Below are positions 38,217-48,664 of a stretch of DNA of 64,000 nucleotides, piece by piece. The first letter of the stretch is position 1, and the number at the start of each line of letters is the position of its first letter. Made by a program: the position numbers and the translations under genes. The notes beneath the pieces were generated by a model. That model was not told the origin of the DNA. It ran no database searches and saw only the letters and a list, made by a program, of their open reading frames with translations. This DNA comes from Nostocales cyanobacterium HT-58-2 (GTDB lineage: Bacteria; Cyanobacteriota; Cyanobacteriia; Cyanobacteriales; Nostocaceae). The stretch lies in the NCBI GenBank assembly GCA_002163975.1, contig CP019636.1, positions 2,856,001-2,920,000 on the forward strand, written 5' to 3'.

Positions 38217-39761
38217 TTAAGAAAACTTTTTCACCCATGCTAACAGTCGTTTGGTATTTGGTGTCAGAGCAGTGGAGATATAGTAAGCATCTGCTGCCTT
38301 CCTGATAGCTTCAGCCTGAGTTGGGTAAGGATGGATGACACGAGCCAGTTTATTCAAGCCAATATTACCAACAATTGCTGTGGTTATTTGTGAAATCATC
38401 TCGCCTGCATGACGAGCAACAATAGTAGCACCCAAAATTTTATCAGATCCCTTTGGATGGTGGATTTTGACAAATCCTTCCTCTTCACCATCAGCAAGTG
38501 CGCGGTCTACATCAGCAAAAGGAATTTTAATTGTTGCGACATCAATACCCATTTCTTGCGCCTCATGTTCGTACATTCCGACATGAGCAATTTCCGGATC
38601 AGTGTAAGTCACCCAAGGCATGACTAAACTGCTGAGTTTCTGACGTCCCAAACCAAAAGGAGAAAACAGTGCATTTCTGATAACGATCCGCGCAGCAGCA
38701 TCAGCAGCATGGGTAAACTTCCAATTCATGCAGACATCTCCAGCTGCGTAAATCTTGGGATTCGTGGTTTGAAGGTAATCATTCACTTTCACACCCTGGC
38801 GTTGGTCATACTCTACCCCAACTGCTTCTAAATTCAGACCTTTAACATTGGGGGCGCGTCCCGTACCGACTAAAATTTCATCGACTGTGACAACATCTTG
38901 TTTCCCATTGCAGGTAAAGTAAAGCGTTTTGCCATCGTAGGTCTTTTCCACACTTTGTATTTGGCAATTCAACACCAAGCGAATTCCTTCTTTGGTCAAC
39001 ACTTTTTGGACAATCTTAGCTGCGTCAGCATCTTCTTTATTTAGGATATGAGTCCCTCGATGGAACAGTGTCACCTCGCAACCCAAGCGTCGGAAAGCCT
39101 GCGCCAATTCGCAGCCTATTGGACCGCCACCAATCACCACTAACTTTTGTGGTTTTTGGATCAGAGAAAAAACTGTTTCATTGGTGAGATAACCTGCTTC
39201 TTCAATTCCTGGAATCGAAGGTGAGACGGGTCTAGCTCCCGTAGCAATAACGGCTTTTTTAAAGCGGAGAGTCTTGTCGCCAACTTCCACGGTATCGTTG
39301 CTGACAAACTGAGCACTACCCAAAAAGACATCCACACCCATCTTTTGAAAGCGTTGTGCTGAGTCATGAGGGCTAATCTCAGCCCTGACTCGACGCATCC
39401 GTGCCATCACTTCAGAAAAATCAACTTCAATATATCTTGGCGAATGAATTCCATATTGTTTCGCATTCCACATTTCGCCTACCACACGAGAAGACCGGAT
39501 CATGCACTTGGATGGGACGCAACCAAAATTCAAACAATCCCCACCCATAAGCTGCTTTTCAATCAAGGCAACTTTCAAACCCACATCCACAAGCGCTGCA
39601 CCTCCAGCCGCTACCAATCCTGCCGTACCAGCACCAATAACCACTAAGTCGTAACAATCAGCTGGTTCAGGATTGATCCAATTGTGTGGATGTACGTAAG
39701 AAACCAATGTCTGATTATACTCATCCATCGGGCGAACTGTAACTCTTTGGAATTCTGACAT
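38217..39761 (-). CDS. Pyridine nucleotide-disulphide oxidoreductase (MerA-like)
   Basis: In this 514-aa FAD flavoprotein, the FAD motif is DLVVIGAGTAGLVAAGGAA (near 40-58) and the redox-active disulphide is GGDCLNFGCVPSKCM. The NAD(P) motif is KLVVIGGGPIGCELAQAFRR, and the second FAD motif is YAAGDVCMNWKFTHAA. The C-terminal dimer domain lacks the vicinal Cys pair of true mercuric reductases, and no N-terminal metal-binding domain is present. It is therefore a MerA/Lpd-like enzyme of unknown substrate. No mer genes are nearby. Confidence 0.92.
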   Translation of the reverse strand: MSEFQRVTVRPMDEYNQTLVSYVHPHNWINPEPADCYDLVVIGAGTAGLVAAGGAALVDVGLKVALIEKQLMGGDCLNFGCVPSKCMIRSSRVVGEMWNAKQYGIHSPRYIEVDFSEVMARMRRVRAEISPHDSAQRFQKMGVDVFLGSAQFVSNDTVEVGDKTLRFKKAVIATGARPVSPSIPGIEEAGYLTNETVFSLIQKPQKLVVIGGGPIGCELAQAFRRLGCEVTLFHRGTHILNKEDADAAKIVQKVLTKEGIRLVLNCQIQSVEKTYDGKTLYFTCNGKQDVVTVDEILVGTGRAPNVKGLNLEAVGVEYDQRQGVKVNDYLQTTNPKIYAAGDVCMNWKFTHAADAAARIVIRNALFSPFGLGRQKLSSLVMPWVTYTDPEIAHVGMYEHEAQEMGIDVATIKIPFADVDRALADGEEEGFVKIHHPKGSDKILGATIVARHAGEMISQITTAIVGNIGLNKLARVIHPYPTQAEAIRKAADAYYISTALTPNTKRLLAWVKKFS

Positions 39762-40141
39762 TGGTTAGCTCCTTGGAGAATTGAAAATGCAAAATCCTTA
39801 TGGGTGTTACTTTTGCTAGGGCAAAATCTAGATTGCTAACTTCACAAGGATGATAACTTTTGCTATTGTTTGTCAGTGAGAAAGTTGACAGATACTCTCA
39901 AAGCATTTCCCTCTCAAACAAGCGAGGATGCAATTGTGATACTCTCATTCCAATTTAAGAATACCTTTTGAACACAGCATCTTCACTTGCTACATCAAAT
40001 TAAAATATGACACTTACATAAAAAGTAGCGTAAAATTTTTCTTAATTTTTTATCTTTCATGGGGGTCTGGGGGAGCTATAAGTCCCTATCAAGATCAATT
40101 CCCCAGCTCATGGCAAAACTTGTTTGAGAAAAAGTGAATTT
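39762..40141. other. Intergenic region
   Basis: 380 bp between the flavoprotein start and the glycosyltransferase 3' end. It should hold the flavoprotein promoter. No gene, repeat or RNA was recognised. Confidence 0.4.
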
Positions 40142-40834
40142 CTACGATCGCAACCATCTGAGAATCTGCTTTGGAGAAACACCCAGTAAATAAGCCAAAA
40201 TAATAATTTGATTGGTCAGAGTAGTTTTGAACACTCCATTTTTCAGCCATCGGCGTGCAGATGTTAAAACAGGCACAGGAATGATAGCAATGCGTCCAGT
40301 GCGTCTCAAGCGTCGCATAAGTTCAAAGTCTTCCATCATCGGAAGTTCTGGAAACTTACCAATTTTGTAAAATATTTCTTTGGTCAAAAAAATGGCTTGA
40401 TCCCCATAAGGCATTTGCAAAAAACGCGATCGCCAATTCACCCCCCATTCTACTAACCGCAAACTCAACAGCGGTGCATCTATTTGTAGAGCAAACGCAC
40501 CTGCCACAACTTTATTCTGTTGCAGTGCTGTACGAACCATGACATCAAAATGAGCAGGTAGGCGGGTATCTGCATGCAAAAATAACAAAATATCACTACT
40601 TGCAGCCAAAGCTCCCGAATTCATTTGATAAGCACGACCACGAGGAGCAGAGATAACTTTTACACCTAACGATTCAACAAGTTCTAGTGTACCGTCATTC
40701 GAGCCGCCATCCACCACAATCACTTCTACATTTGTACTTGGTTGAGTGCTGGCGATGGCTTGCTGAATATTTCTCACCTCATTGAGAACCGGAATGATGA
40801 TCGAGATTTTGTCAGTAGTAATATTTTGAGACAC
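40142..40834 (-). CDS. Family 2 glycosyltransferase (TIGR04283, arsenosugar-biosynthesis type)
   Basis: From the GTG at 40834 the protein is 230 aa: SIIIPVLNEVRNIQQAIAST, VIVVDGGSNDGTLELV, and RGRAYQMNSGALAASSDILL followed by FLHADTRLP (DxD-like HAD). It ends with QAIFLTKEIFYKIGKFPELP and MMEDFELMRRLRRTGRI. The pattern fits the TIGR04283 group. An in-frame ATG at 40918 would overlap the divergent ttcA gene by 24 bp and add a non-conserved N-terminus, so I prefer the later start. No arsenic methyltransferase gene is nearby, so the name is only a family label. Confidence 0.85.
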   Translation of the reverse strand: MSQNITTDKISIIIPVLNEVRNIQQAIASTQPSTNVEVIVVDGGSNDGTLELVESLGVKVISAPRGRAYQMNSGALAASSDILLFLHADTRLPAHFDVMVRTALQQNKVVAGAFALQIDAPLLSLRLVEWGVNWRSRFLQMPYGDQAIFLTKEIFYKIGKFPELPMMEDFELMRRLRRTGRIAIIPVPVLTSARRWLKNGVFKTTLTNQIIILAYLLGVSPKQILRWLRS

Positions 40835-40894
40835 AATGACTGATAGTGGTAGTTCACACTTGTTCTTAAAATCCTGAAACCAGGGGGAGATTGC

Positions 40895-41728
40895 ATGGAA
40901 GCAACGGAGGTTTTTCATTCCAAAACCTTCAAAAAGTTAGAGACGCACCTGCGTAGCTTGGTAGGAAGAGCTATCCGTGATTACAACATGATAGAGGATG
41001 GCGATCGCGTCATGGTCTGTCTATCTGGTGGTAAAGATTCTTACACCCTGCTTGATTTGCTACTCACCCTCCAGCGCAAAGCCCCAGTGAACTTCCAGAT
41101 TTTTGCACTCAACCTAGATCAGAAACAACCTGGTTTTCCAGAACACATACTACCAGAGTATTTGAAATCTCTAGGAGTGCCTTACAAGATAGTAGAAGAA
41201 GACACTTACAGCATTGTAAAACGCGTCATCCCAGAAGGAAAGACCATGTGTGGTCTGTGTTCGCGTTTGCGCCGTGCTATTCTCTACCGTATTGCCAGCG
41301 AAGAAGGAGCTACGAAAATTGCACTAGGGCACCATCGGGATGATATTGTGGAAACCTTATTTCTCAATCTGTTCCACACTGGAAAACTCAAAGCCATGCC
41401 ACCAAAACTTTTGAGCGACGACGGACAACACGTCGTGATTCGACCGTTAGCATACTGTTCTGAGCATGACATTGAACAGTACGCAAAGCTCAGACAATTC
41501 CCTATTATTCCATGCAATCTTTGCGGCTCTCAGGAGAATCTACAACGCGCACAGATCAAGCAGATGCTACAAGCGTGGGAAAAAGAAAATCCTGGCAGGA
41601 TTGAGAGTTTGTTTCACAGCCTCCAGAATGTTTGCCCATCTCATCTTGCCGATACTCAGTTATTTGATTTTGCCAGTCTCAGTACTCAGCAGGAGGCTCA
41701 AGTAAGCCCTACCGAAGCTAGTATCTGA
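40895..41728 (+). CDS. ttcA: tRNA 2-thiocytidine biosynthesis protein TtcA
   Basis: This 277-aa PP-loop ATPase inserts sulphur at C32 of tRNA in known TtcA. The P-loop is SGGKDS (44-49). The iron-sulphur cysteines are in CGLCSRLRR (C-x-x-C) with a further pair CNLCGS near residue 207, and [14 protein letters not shown] is the family block. Length is slightly under the E. coli protein but domains are complete. The next gene starts immediately after the stop, though it is unrelated in function. Confidence 0.93.
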   Translation: MEATEVFHSKTFKKLETHLRSLVGRAIRDYNMIEDGDRVMVCLSGGKDSYTLLDLLLTLQRKAPVNFQIFALNLDQKQPGFPEHILPEYLKSLGVPYKIVEEDTYSIVKRVIPEGKTMCGLCSRLRRAILYRIASEEGATKIALGHHRDDIVETLFLNLFHTGKLKAMPPKLLSDDGQHVVIRPLAYCSEHDIEQYAKLRQFPIIPCNLCGSQENLQRAQIKQMLQAWEKENPGRIESLFHSLQNVCPSHLADTQLFDFASLSTQQEAQVSPTEASI

Positions 41729-41755
41729 ATGAAAGATATATTTTGTCAAGTCTCA

Positions 41756-42271
41756 ATGAAGAAAGTTAAAGCTTGGTTACAGTCTATTTGCTCTGTTTTA
41801 CTCCTCTTTTTGGTGATAGGTTGCTGGTTATTTGTTCACCCCCCTGTTGTTCTGGCACAAGAGAACAAAGTCAACTACACGCTTGCAGACTTACGATATC
41901 AGGATTTTTCTAATAAAGATTTACACGGAACGTCTTTTGCTGGTGCAAATATGCAAGAGGCAAACTTCCAAGGAGCGAATCTCAGTGCAACTATTATTAC
42001 CAAGGGATCGTTCCTGCGGGCAAACTTGTCTGGGGCAAATCTTTCGGAAACATTTGCTGATCGCGTCATCTTTGGTGAAGCCAATTTAACCAACACCATT
42101 TTTACTGATGCCATTCTCAGCAGCAGTCGCTTTGCCAATGCAGTAATTACAGGAGCAGATTTTTCTGGTGCAATCCTTGATACCTACGAAGCAAAGTTGA
42201 TGTGCGAACGTGCTGATGGAGTCAATCCCGTCACAGGTGTTTCAACCCGTGACAGCTTAGGATGTCGCTAA
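41756..42271 (+). CDS. Secreted pentapeptide-repeat protein
   Basis: The ATG at 41756 gives a clear signal peptide ([20 protein letters not shown] ... VVLAQ). An upstream in-frame ATG at 41729 abuts the ttcA stop. The mature part has about 15 pentapeptides ([20 protein letters not shown] and further) and ends with a short Cys-containing tail ([14 protein letters not shown]). The layout matches the protein at 26465-27022 only in general. Likely lumenal or periplasmic; function unknown. Confidence 0.85.
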   Translation: MKKVKAWLQSICSVLLLFLVIGCWLFVHPPVVLAQENKVNYTLADLRYQDFSNKDLHGTSFAGANMQEANFQGANLSATIITKGSFLRANLSGANLSETFADRVIFGEANLTNTIFTDAILSSSRFANAVITGADFSGAILDTYEAKLMCERADGVNPVTGVSTRDSLGCR

Positions 42272-42311
42272 AGCATATTCAAAACTGTAATTTGGTCAAT
42301 TTGCGATCGCC

Positions 42312-43040
42312 ATGACAGCAAGCTATTCCGATACCGCAGACGTTCTCCTCCTAGATATTGAAGGCACAACGACTCCAGTGGACTATGTTTTTGGGGTGTT
42401 ATTTCCGTTTGCCCGTAACCATGTTACTGATTTTCTCACAACTCATCAACAGGAAATAGAAGTTCAGACCGATTTGCAATGGTTAAGGCAAGAGTACGAA
42501 ACTGATTTGGCACAAGGGATATCAGTACCTGATTGGCATGGAACAGAGGCGACGGCGGCTGTTGCTTACATCCACTATTTGATTGCGATTGACCGCAAAT
42601 CCACCGGGTTAAAATCGTTGCAGGGCAAAATTTGGGAGCAGGGGTATCGGGATGGCACACTGCGATCGCAGATTTTTGCAGACGTAAAACCTGCGTTTGA
42701 ACGTTGGACAACTGCTGGCAAGCGGCTGTTTATCTTCTCATCTGGGAGTATCCAAGCACAACAGCTCATCTTTCGCTACAGTGAAGCGGGAGACTTGACT
42801 GGTTTTCTCAGCGGTTACTTTGACACCCAAACAGGTTCCAAAAGGGAAGCCGAGAGTTATCGCAAAATAGCCGACGCTATCGGAGTCGCACCCGAAAAAA
42901 TTCTGTTTATTTCGGACGTAACTGCTGAACTAAAAGCTGCTCAGGCGGCTGGTATGCAAACGCTGTTTTCTCTACGACCAGGGAATCATTCATCAGACGC
43001 ACAAGGATTTGCCGCAATTCACAATTTCGATAGCGTCTAG
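42312..43040 (+). CDS. mtnC: Acireductone synthase (enolase-phosphatase E1)
   Basis: This 242-aa HAD-superfamily enzyme of the methionine salvage pathway converts the diketo-phosphopentane intermediate to acireductone. The nucleophile Asp is in LLLDIEGTTTPVDYVF (D15, E17 as in MtnC). SSGSIQAQQLIF is motif II and ILFISDVTAELKAAQAAG motif IV. Length matches the family. It stands alone without mtnB or mtnD beside it, with a HIP1 site (gcgatcgc) just before the start. Confidence 0.95.
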   Translation: MTASYSDTADVLLLDIEGTTTPVDYVFGVLFPFARNHVTDFLTTHQQEIEVQTDLQWLRQEYETDLAQGISVPDWHGTEATAAVAYIHYLIAIDRKSTGLKSLQGKIWEQGYRDGTLRSQIFADVKPAFERWTTAGKRLFIFSSGSIQAQQLIFRYSEAGDLTGFLSGYFDTQTGSKREAESYRKIADAIGVAPEKILFISDVTAELKAAQAAGMQTLFSLRPGNHSSDAQGFAAIHNFDSV

Positions 43041-43108
43041 CGAAAAACACCATGGAGACAGATCAATATTGGCAGTAAGCTATTTTAAAGCATTTGTAAC
43101 AATTGACT

Positions 43109-44344
43109 ATGGCAACGATTAACGACAACTACCTCAAACTTAAAGCTGGTTATCTATTCCCCGAAATCGCACGACGGGTCAATGTCTTCGCCGAAGCCAA
43201 TCCTGACGCTAAGATTATCCGGCTGGGGATTGGTGACGTGACAGAACCATTGCCGGAAGCTTGCCGCACAGCGATGATTAAAGCAGTTGAAGAAATGGGC
43301 GATCGCGCTTCCTTCAGAGGCTATGGTCCAGAGCAAGGCTATGCTTGGTTGCGCGAAAAAATCGCCGCTCAAGATTTCCAAGCACGAGGCTGCGAGGTTG
43401 ATGCATCTGAAATCTTCATCTCCGACGGTTCCAAGTGCGATAATGGTAACATTCTCGATATCTTTGGCAACAACAACATCATCGCAGTCACTGACCCCGT
43501 GTATCCAGTATACGTAGATACTAACGTCATGGCGGGACACACCGGACCAGCAAACGAGAAGGGCGAGTTCGAGGGCTTAGTTTATCTGCCAATTACCGCC
43601 CAGAACAACTTTACTGCCCAAATTCCCTCGCAAAAAGTCGATTTAATTTACCTTTGCTTTCCCAATAACCCCACAGGAGCGATCGCCACCAAAGAACACC
43701 TAAAAGCATGGGTAGAGTATGCCAGAGCAAATGGCTCCATCATTTTCTTTGATGCTGCATACGAAGCATATATCACCGATCCAGAAATTCCTCACTCCAT
43801 CTACGAGATAGAAGGAGCAAGGGAATGTGCCATTGAGTTTCGCTCCTTCTCCAAAAATGCAGGCTTTACCGGTACCCGGTGTGCATTCACCGTCGTGCCA
43901 AAAACGCTCACAGCAAAAGCAGCCGATGGTTCCGATGTCGAACTGTGGAAACTGTGGAACCGCCGCCAGTCCACCAAGTTTAACGGCGTTTCTTACATTG
44001 TGCAACGCGGAGCCGAGGCAGTTTACTCTGAAGAAGGACAATCACAAACTAAGGAACTCGTCAACTTCTACCTTGAAAACGCCAAAATTATTCGCCAAAA
44101 GCTGACATCTGCAGGGTTAACAGTTTACGGTGGAGTGAATGCGCCGTACGTTTGGGTGCAAACGCCAAATGGTTTATCCAGCTGGGATTTCTTCGATAAG
44201 TTGCTGCACACCGTGAATGTTGTAGGTACACCTGGTTCTGGTTTTGGTGCAGCGGGTGAAGGTTACTTCCGTATTTCGGCTTTCAACAGTCGGGAGAATG
44301 TGGAAGAGGCGATGAGGCGGATTACTGAGAAGTTTAAGGTGTAG
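43109..44344 (+). CDS. dapL: LL-diaminopimelate aminotransferase
   Basis: This 411-aa PLP enzyme forms LL-diaminopimelate from tetrahydrodipicolinate in one step, the lysine route used by cyanobacteria and plants. The ATG at 43109 ([20 protein letters not shown]) is the family start. Key blocks are [47 protein letters not shown], and the PLP Lys in [17 protein letters not shown]. The sequence is highly conserved and intact. Confidence 0.97.
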   Translation: MATINDNYLKLKAGYLFPEIARRVNVFAEANPDAKIIRLGIGDVTEPLPEACRTAMIKAVEEMGDRASFRGYGPEQGYAWLREKIAAQDFQARGCEVDASEIFISDGSKCDNGNILDIFGNNNIIAVTDPVYPVYVDTNVMAGHTGPANEKGEFEGLVYLPITAQNNFTAQIPSQKVDLIYLCFPNNPTGAIATKEHLKAWVEYARANGSIIFFDAAYEAYITDPEIPHSIYEIEGARECAIEFRSFSKNAGFTGTRCAFTVVPKTLTAKAADGSDVELWKLWNRRQSTKFNGVSYIVQRGAEAVYSEEGQSQTKELVNFYLENAKIIRQKLTSAGLTVYGGVNAPYVWVQTPNGLSSWDFFDKLLHTVNVVGTPGSGFGAAGEGYFRISAFNSRENVEEAMRRITEKFKV

Positions 44345-44480
44345 GAAAATCAGTTTTTAGCCGCAATTTCTGCTGCCTTCGTTAAACTCAATCTGTAAGC
44401 TTTAAAGGTTGCGGTGGGCAGTACCCACCCTACCTAACTCTACAAGATGGTGAATATCAAGCTGGTAACAGGAGATGTTT

Positions 44481-45944
44481 ATGCATTTATTAAGAATCCA
44501 AGTTCCAGACTTTCGCGTTTTAAAGAACGTTGACATTACTTTTGAAAAGGAATTTTTTCCCAGTATTTTTCCTCTAGGTAGTCAAAATGGAGGTGGTAAA
44601 AGTACACTCTTGCAATTAATTTTTGTATTACTACACTGCTCTAATGAAGCTGATAGAATACCTTTTTTTAAAAATATGCTTCATGGGTTTACAATTCATG
44701 AAGGTTCTAATAAAAGAATATTGGCAACAATTGATATTTGGGATGAAGAGAAAATTATACAACTTGAATTTTTTTCTTGCAAGGATTCTTATATCAAAGA
44801 TATATTCCGTTCTAATGGTAAAAGTGAGACTGATAATACATATTTAAAATATTCTGCTTCTGCCAAACTAGAAGAAATTAAAATTAAAATCTCAGACATT
44901 GAACAGAAAACCCAAATTTTACAGAAAAGCCTTGATAAATTAGAAATATTTAAAAATATCGAAAAAGATGAAGAGAGAATTTTTCGTGTCCGAGAAGAAA
45001 TTTCAATACTTGTTAGAAAATATGGATTTAAATTTTCTTCTATAAATTGGAGAACCACATCATTTCTTGAAGAAATTCAAGAGGAAGTTAAAGTAACATT
45101 AGAAGTGTATAAATTAAATCTTGAAAAAGCTGAGGAAGAAAGCAAACAAATTGAGCGTATTTTGCCAAAAGTTGTAAATTATTTGCATTCAGAGAATTTG
45201 ATATATATATGTAATTATTCAGCTAGTGGCAAGAAAGCCGAAGAAGAAGTTATACTGTGTCATATTGATAATATAGATATGACAAAAGTAGAATCTTTTA
45301 TAAAGAATTTGTCACAGAAAATCTTTCTTGCTGCTCCTGCTACTCAAGTTTTTCTCTTTCTCAATGAAGAATTTAGAAAACTATTATTTAGAGAGCAAAA
45401 TAATGCTATTGATTATAACTCGCAGCTTAAAGAGGCAAAATCTAGGCTAACAGGGTTTTTTACATATGATTTTCTTTCTGTAGATCTTCTTATTATTGAA
45501 GCCTTTAAGGCTGCTCGAGATAAAGATTTTAGAGAAGCTATAGAAACAGGTGAGTACGGCAATAGCTATAAATTACTAATGAATGATTTAAATCTTATGT
45601 TGGTTAATAAAAAGATAAATGTAAGTGCGGATCTCTCTGGAGTCACATTCAAATTAGATCAATCTGGTGGGAATGTAGAACTTTATCCTGAAGACTTAAG
45701 CCATGGAGAGTTAAAAAGGCTTAGCATTTATATGTGGATAAAGTATCGTAATATAGAAGACGCAATTGTTTTGATGGATGAAATTGAAATTGCATTTCAT
45801 CCAGATTGGCAATATCAAATAATTTCTGACCTCAAACAATGGTCACCAAGTAATCAATATATTCTTGCAACTCACTCATATGATTTGTGCCAAGCCCTTA
45901 CACCTGCTCATGTTAAGGAATTAGAACCAAAACTTCTAAAATAA
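44481..45944 (+). CDS. ABC-type AAA ATPase of a two-gene putative defence unit
   Basis: I start at 44481 because caggag sits six bases ahead of it; the ATG at 44475 is too close. The 487-aa protein has Walker A LGSQNGGGKSTLLQL (near 35), an interrupting charged coiled coil (about 130-245), a signature-like DLSHGELKRLSIYMWI, Walker B AIVLMDEIEIAFHPDWQ and an H-loop LATHSYDLC. This is the AAA_15/AAA_21 type found in OLD, PARIS (AriA), Septu and retron ATPases. Base composition is far more AT-rich than the flanking dapL, and the next gene follows by 17 bp. A defence role is inferred, not shown. Confidence 0.82.
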   Translation: MHLLRIQVPDFRVLKNVDITFEKEFFPSIFPLGSQNGGGKSTLLQLIFVLLHCSNEADRIPFFKNMLHGFTIHEGSNKRILATIDIWDEEKIIQLEFFSCKDSYIKDIFRSNGKSETDNTYLKYSASAKLEEIKIKISDIEQKTQILQKSLDKLEIFKNIEKDEERIFRVREEISILVRKYGFKFSSINWRTTSFLEEIQEEVKVTLEVYKLNLEKAEEESKQIERILPKVVNYLHSENLIYICNYSASGKKAEEEVILCHIDNIDMTKVESFIKNLSQKIFLAAPATQVFLFLNEEFRKLLFREQNNAIDYNSQLKEAKSRLTGFFTYDFLSVDLLIIEAFKAARDKDFREAIETGEYGNSYKLLMNDLNLMLVNKKINVSADLSGVTFKLDQSGGNVELYPEDLSHGELKRLSIYMWIKYRNIEDAIVLMDEIEIAFHPDWQYQIISDLKQWSPSNQYILATHSYDLCQALTPAHVKELEPKLLK

Positions 45945-45961
45945 ATAACAAAATATTAAAT

Positions 45962-46909
45962 ATGGGTTTGAATCCTGAACAACTAAGACAACATTGTGAA
46001 ATAATTATCCACTCGCGTAGAATTAAAAATAAGATTGTTGTGCTATGTGAAGGGGAAGGTGGTATTTGGAACCTCGAACGTAGACCTTCACCTCAATCAT
46101 ATGGAAAGATGGAGCAAATGCCAGATGCAAACTTTTATAATGCATGTGTTCCTAAGTGGTGGAATCAGTATCGACCACAATTTTTTAATTGTGGAGACCG
46201 TAAAGATGTATTAAATACGTATTTTACTCTTTTAGAGTTGCACAATGAAGACAGCACTAACTCATATTTGAGCCCTGAAAAACTTTTTGCAATTGTAGAT
46301 TTAGATTTGCAATTACAAAAGATTGATAATTATATTTTTTCAAATACAGAAGAAATTTTCTGTAATCTTTACGAAAAGTCAGAGGTAAATAAACAAAAAG
46401 CAAGTCAGCATCGTATATGGGTTACAGGGTTAATTCATAAAGAAGCATATTTTTTGATACCTGAACTTCAATCAATATTTAATAATTTTCCTACTACTCC
46501 AATTTATAAGGGTAGCCCTCTGTTGCTAGAAAATGTTTATATCTCAATGGTAAATGAAATTGAAATTGACTCTGATTTAAAGAATAACTTTAAAAGAGCA
46601 TTTAATCGTATTAATTACTGCTCGGAACTAAATTTTAGCGGAGTAGACGAGTTATGTGATTCATGGAAATTTAACTTTCACAATAACCCAGATGACCTTT
46701 GTAAGAATAAGTTAGTAATAGCTTTACTGACAATCAAAAAAGCTAAAGACTATTGGAATCAAATTCAACCATCCACTGACTGGACGGCTTCGACAGAGGT
46801 ATTTAGAGAGCAACTCTTACTGGCGATAGGACGATTTTATTCAGATCAAAGTAATGATGCCAGATATCATATTTCTTTTTTATTAGAAACTTTATACCAA
46901 TTTATATAA
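45962..46909 (+). CDS. TOPRIM-like partner of the ATPase (putative effector)
   Basis: I do not recognise this 315-aa protein with certainty. The start (KNKIVVLCEGEGG) followed by a later acidic strand (LFAIVDLDLQLQ, near 105-116) fits a TOPRIM-like Glu...DxD arrangement, as in the DUF4435 nuclease AriB of PARIS. After it are helices and no other known domain. It is 17 bp downstream of the AAA ATPase, equally AT-rich, and lacks neighbours of its own. An ATPase-licensed nuclease is the natural reading; a structure prediction should be done before naming it. Confidence 0.6.
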   Translation: MGLNPEQLRQHCEIIIHSRRIKNKIVVLCEGEGGIWNLERRPSPQSYGKMEQMPDANFYNACVPKWWNQYRPQFFNCGDRKDVLNTYFTLLELHNEDSTNSYLSPEKLFAIVDLDLQLQKIDNYIFSNTEEIFCNLYEKSEVNKQKASQHRIWVTGLIHKEAYFLIPELQSIFNNFPTTPIYKGSPLLLENVYISMVNEIEIDSDLKNNFKRAFNRINYCSELNFSGVDELCDSWKFNFHNNPDDLCKNKLVIALLTIKKAKDYWNQIQPSTDWTASTEVFREQLLLAIGRFYSDQSNDARYHISFLLETLYQFI

Positions 46910-47423
46910 TAATAGTGATTTTGATGTTCCAGTGGATAGCTACGTTGTGCAGTGCAGACTTACTGAAGCCATCTGCATCAGCTTAAATATTTGAGTTGAT
47001 GCTCATCTTGTACAACAACCTTTGCATGAAGTTAAGTGCAATCTTAACATGGGCGATCGCCTATGGTGGGTACTTCGTGTGATCGCTCATCCATAACTGC
47101 CCTTGCCATAAAATCACCCGTCGTTACAATACATCCCTGTGCGCTTGGATAAACGAGGGGTTGGGATACCTTGCGTAGAGTGATAAGTAGGCAGACAGAA
47201 TTTTTTGTAGGATGCGGTCTTCCTTAGAGTACAGCATCAATCGCAAAGGACAGCATGGCTTCCGCTTCGCGCTTTTCATCCTGCATTTATTTACGTCCAG
47301 CTACATAGCACTTACTTACTTTTACCTATCCCAAGACTGATTTGCTACTTACACCCAATTCCCAGAAGCTATTTTCTAGTAGTCTGGTGTCATGTCTCTC
47401 AAATGAAAGCAGCAGGTTAGAAA
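46910..47423. other. Intergenic region between the AT-rich gene pair and the channel gene
   Basis: 514 bp with no supported gene. Base composition returns to the chromosomal average, with one HIP1 site (47053-47060). This is the probable right edge of the AT-rich insert. Confidence 0.4.
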
Positions 47424-48519
47424 ATGAAATTATTAGTGCAGATGGTAGGTGTAGGATTGGTATTTCTATCTTTGATAGACATCTACCTCACTGTACTATT
47501 CCCTCACTGTACTATTCCCTCGTCTTGGCACCAGTATACTCAGCCTACCACTTGCTAAAGCAATGTGGTGTGCTTTCCGGTTAGTTGCACGCATCCTTCC
47601 TTTTAAAAGTGAAAAAGTGCTCTCTCACAGTGGTCCTATGTTGATGATTGCAACTGTAGTGGTGTGGTTATGCTTGCTAGTTTGCGGGTTTGGCTTCATC
47701 TTCTGGTCTGAGTTGGGTTCCACTATCCAGGCGAGTGAGGGACAGACGCCGACTGATTTTGTCACTGCCCTTTACTACAGTGGTTTTTCACTGACGACTC
47801 TTGGGACAGGCGACCTTGTACCAAAAACAGACACCCAAAGGCTGCTGATGTTATTGGAGTCAGCACTTGGATTTTCAACATTTACCTTAACATTTACTTA
47901 CCTCTTGTCAGTGTATAGCGCACTGATAAGACGCCACACCTTTGCTCTAAGCTTGCACCACCGTAGTGCTGGTACGGCAGAGGCAGTAGAAATACTGGCG
48001 AGGCTGGGAGCGGGTGGAGAACTCAGCGGTGTCCAGCAGGATATTTCTAACATGGCTAGGGATTTGATTAACCTCCTGGAATCACAGAACTCCTACCCAG
48101 CACTGCTCTATTTCCGCTTTCGACAATGTTACTATGCCCTACCACGGATACTATTTTTGACAATGGATGCAGCGACCCTGATCAAAAGTGCTTTGAACAC
48201 TGAAAAGTATCACTCGCTAGTTCACTCTACTGCGACAGCAGAATTGTGGGGTGGAGGTCAACAATTGTTGGTTGAGTTATCTGGCTCATTTCTCCCCAAG
48301 GTGCGTTCAAAGATGAATGACAAACTAGAAAAGGTGTGGCGTGAGCGGTATTATCAAGCAGTGAAAAGGCTAAGAGCAGAAGGAATAGAAATTGTAACAG
48401 ATTTAGAAGCTGGTGCAAATTTGTACATCTCTCTTCGCCGAAAATGGAACTCTCACTTAGCTGGACTGACTCATTACATGGCGTATAACTGGAGTGAAAT
48501 AGCTCCCCATGAAAGTTGA
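47424..48519 (+). pseudogene. Two-TM ion channel gene, frameshifted by a 16-bp duplication
   Basis: The gene should start at 47424 (MKLLVQMVGVGLVFLSLIDI, the first helix). An exact tandem duplication of 16 bp (47487-47502 and 47503-47518) shifts the frame, giving a stop 42 codons into the wrong-frame product. Removing one copy restores a continuous protein (LTVLFPRLGTSILSLPLAKA then MWCAFRLVARILPF). The remaining frame (47563-48519, 318 aa) has the pore loop SLTTLGTGDLVP, a variant of the K+ filter TVGYGD, one more helix and a cytoplasmic domain. Without its first helix the channel is probably non-functional. Confidence 0.8.
47487..47518. repeat. Exact 16-bp tandem duplication
   Basis: ctcactgtactattcc occurs twice head to tail. 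It lies in the coding sequence of the ion channel gene and its length is not a multiple of 3, so it breaks the frame. Confidence 0.97.
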
Positions 48520-48664
48520 GCATTTTTGCCTTTCAACCACAAATTATTCTAAAATTTACATACGCTATTCACGTTTGAAATGATTCGCATTTAGGTGAAA
48601 GGTGTGAATATAATAGTAGCTTCGCACTTATTTAGTCTTACTAGCTGAGTAATAGAAAGGATTT

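Noticed and set aside
38217..39761. Mercury resistance gene merA
   Set aside because: The C-terminal vicinal Cys pair and the metal-binding N-terminus are missing and no other mer gene is present.
47342..47584. 80-codon open frame ahead of the channel gene
   Set aside because: It is in a different frame from the restored channel reading and shows no protein features.
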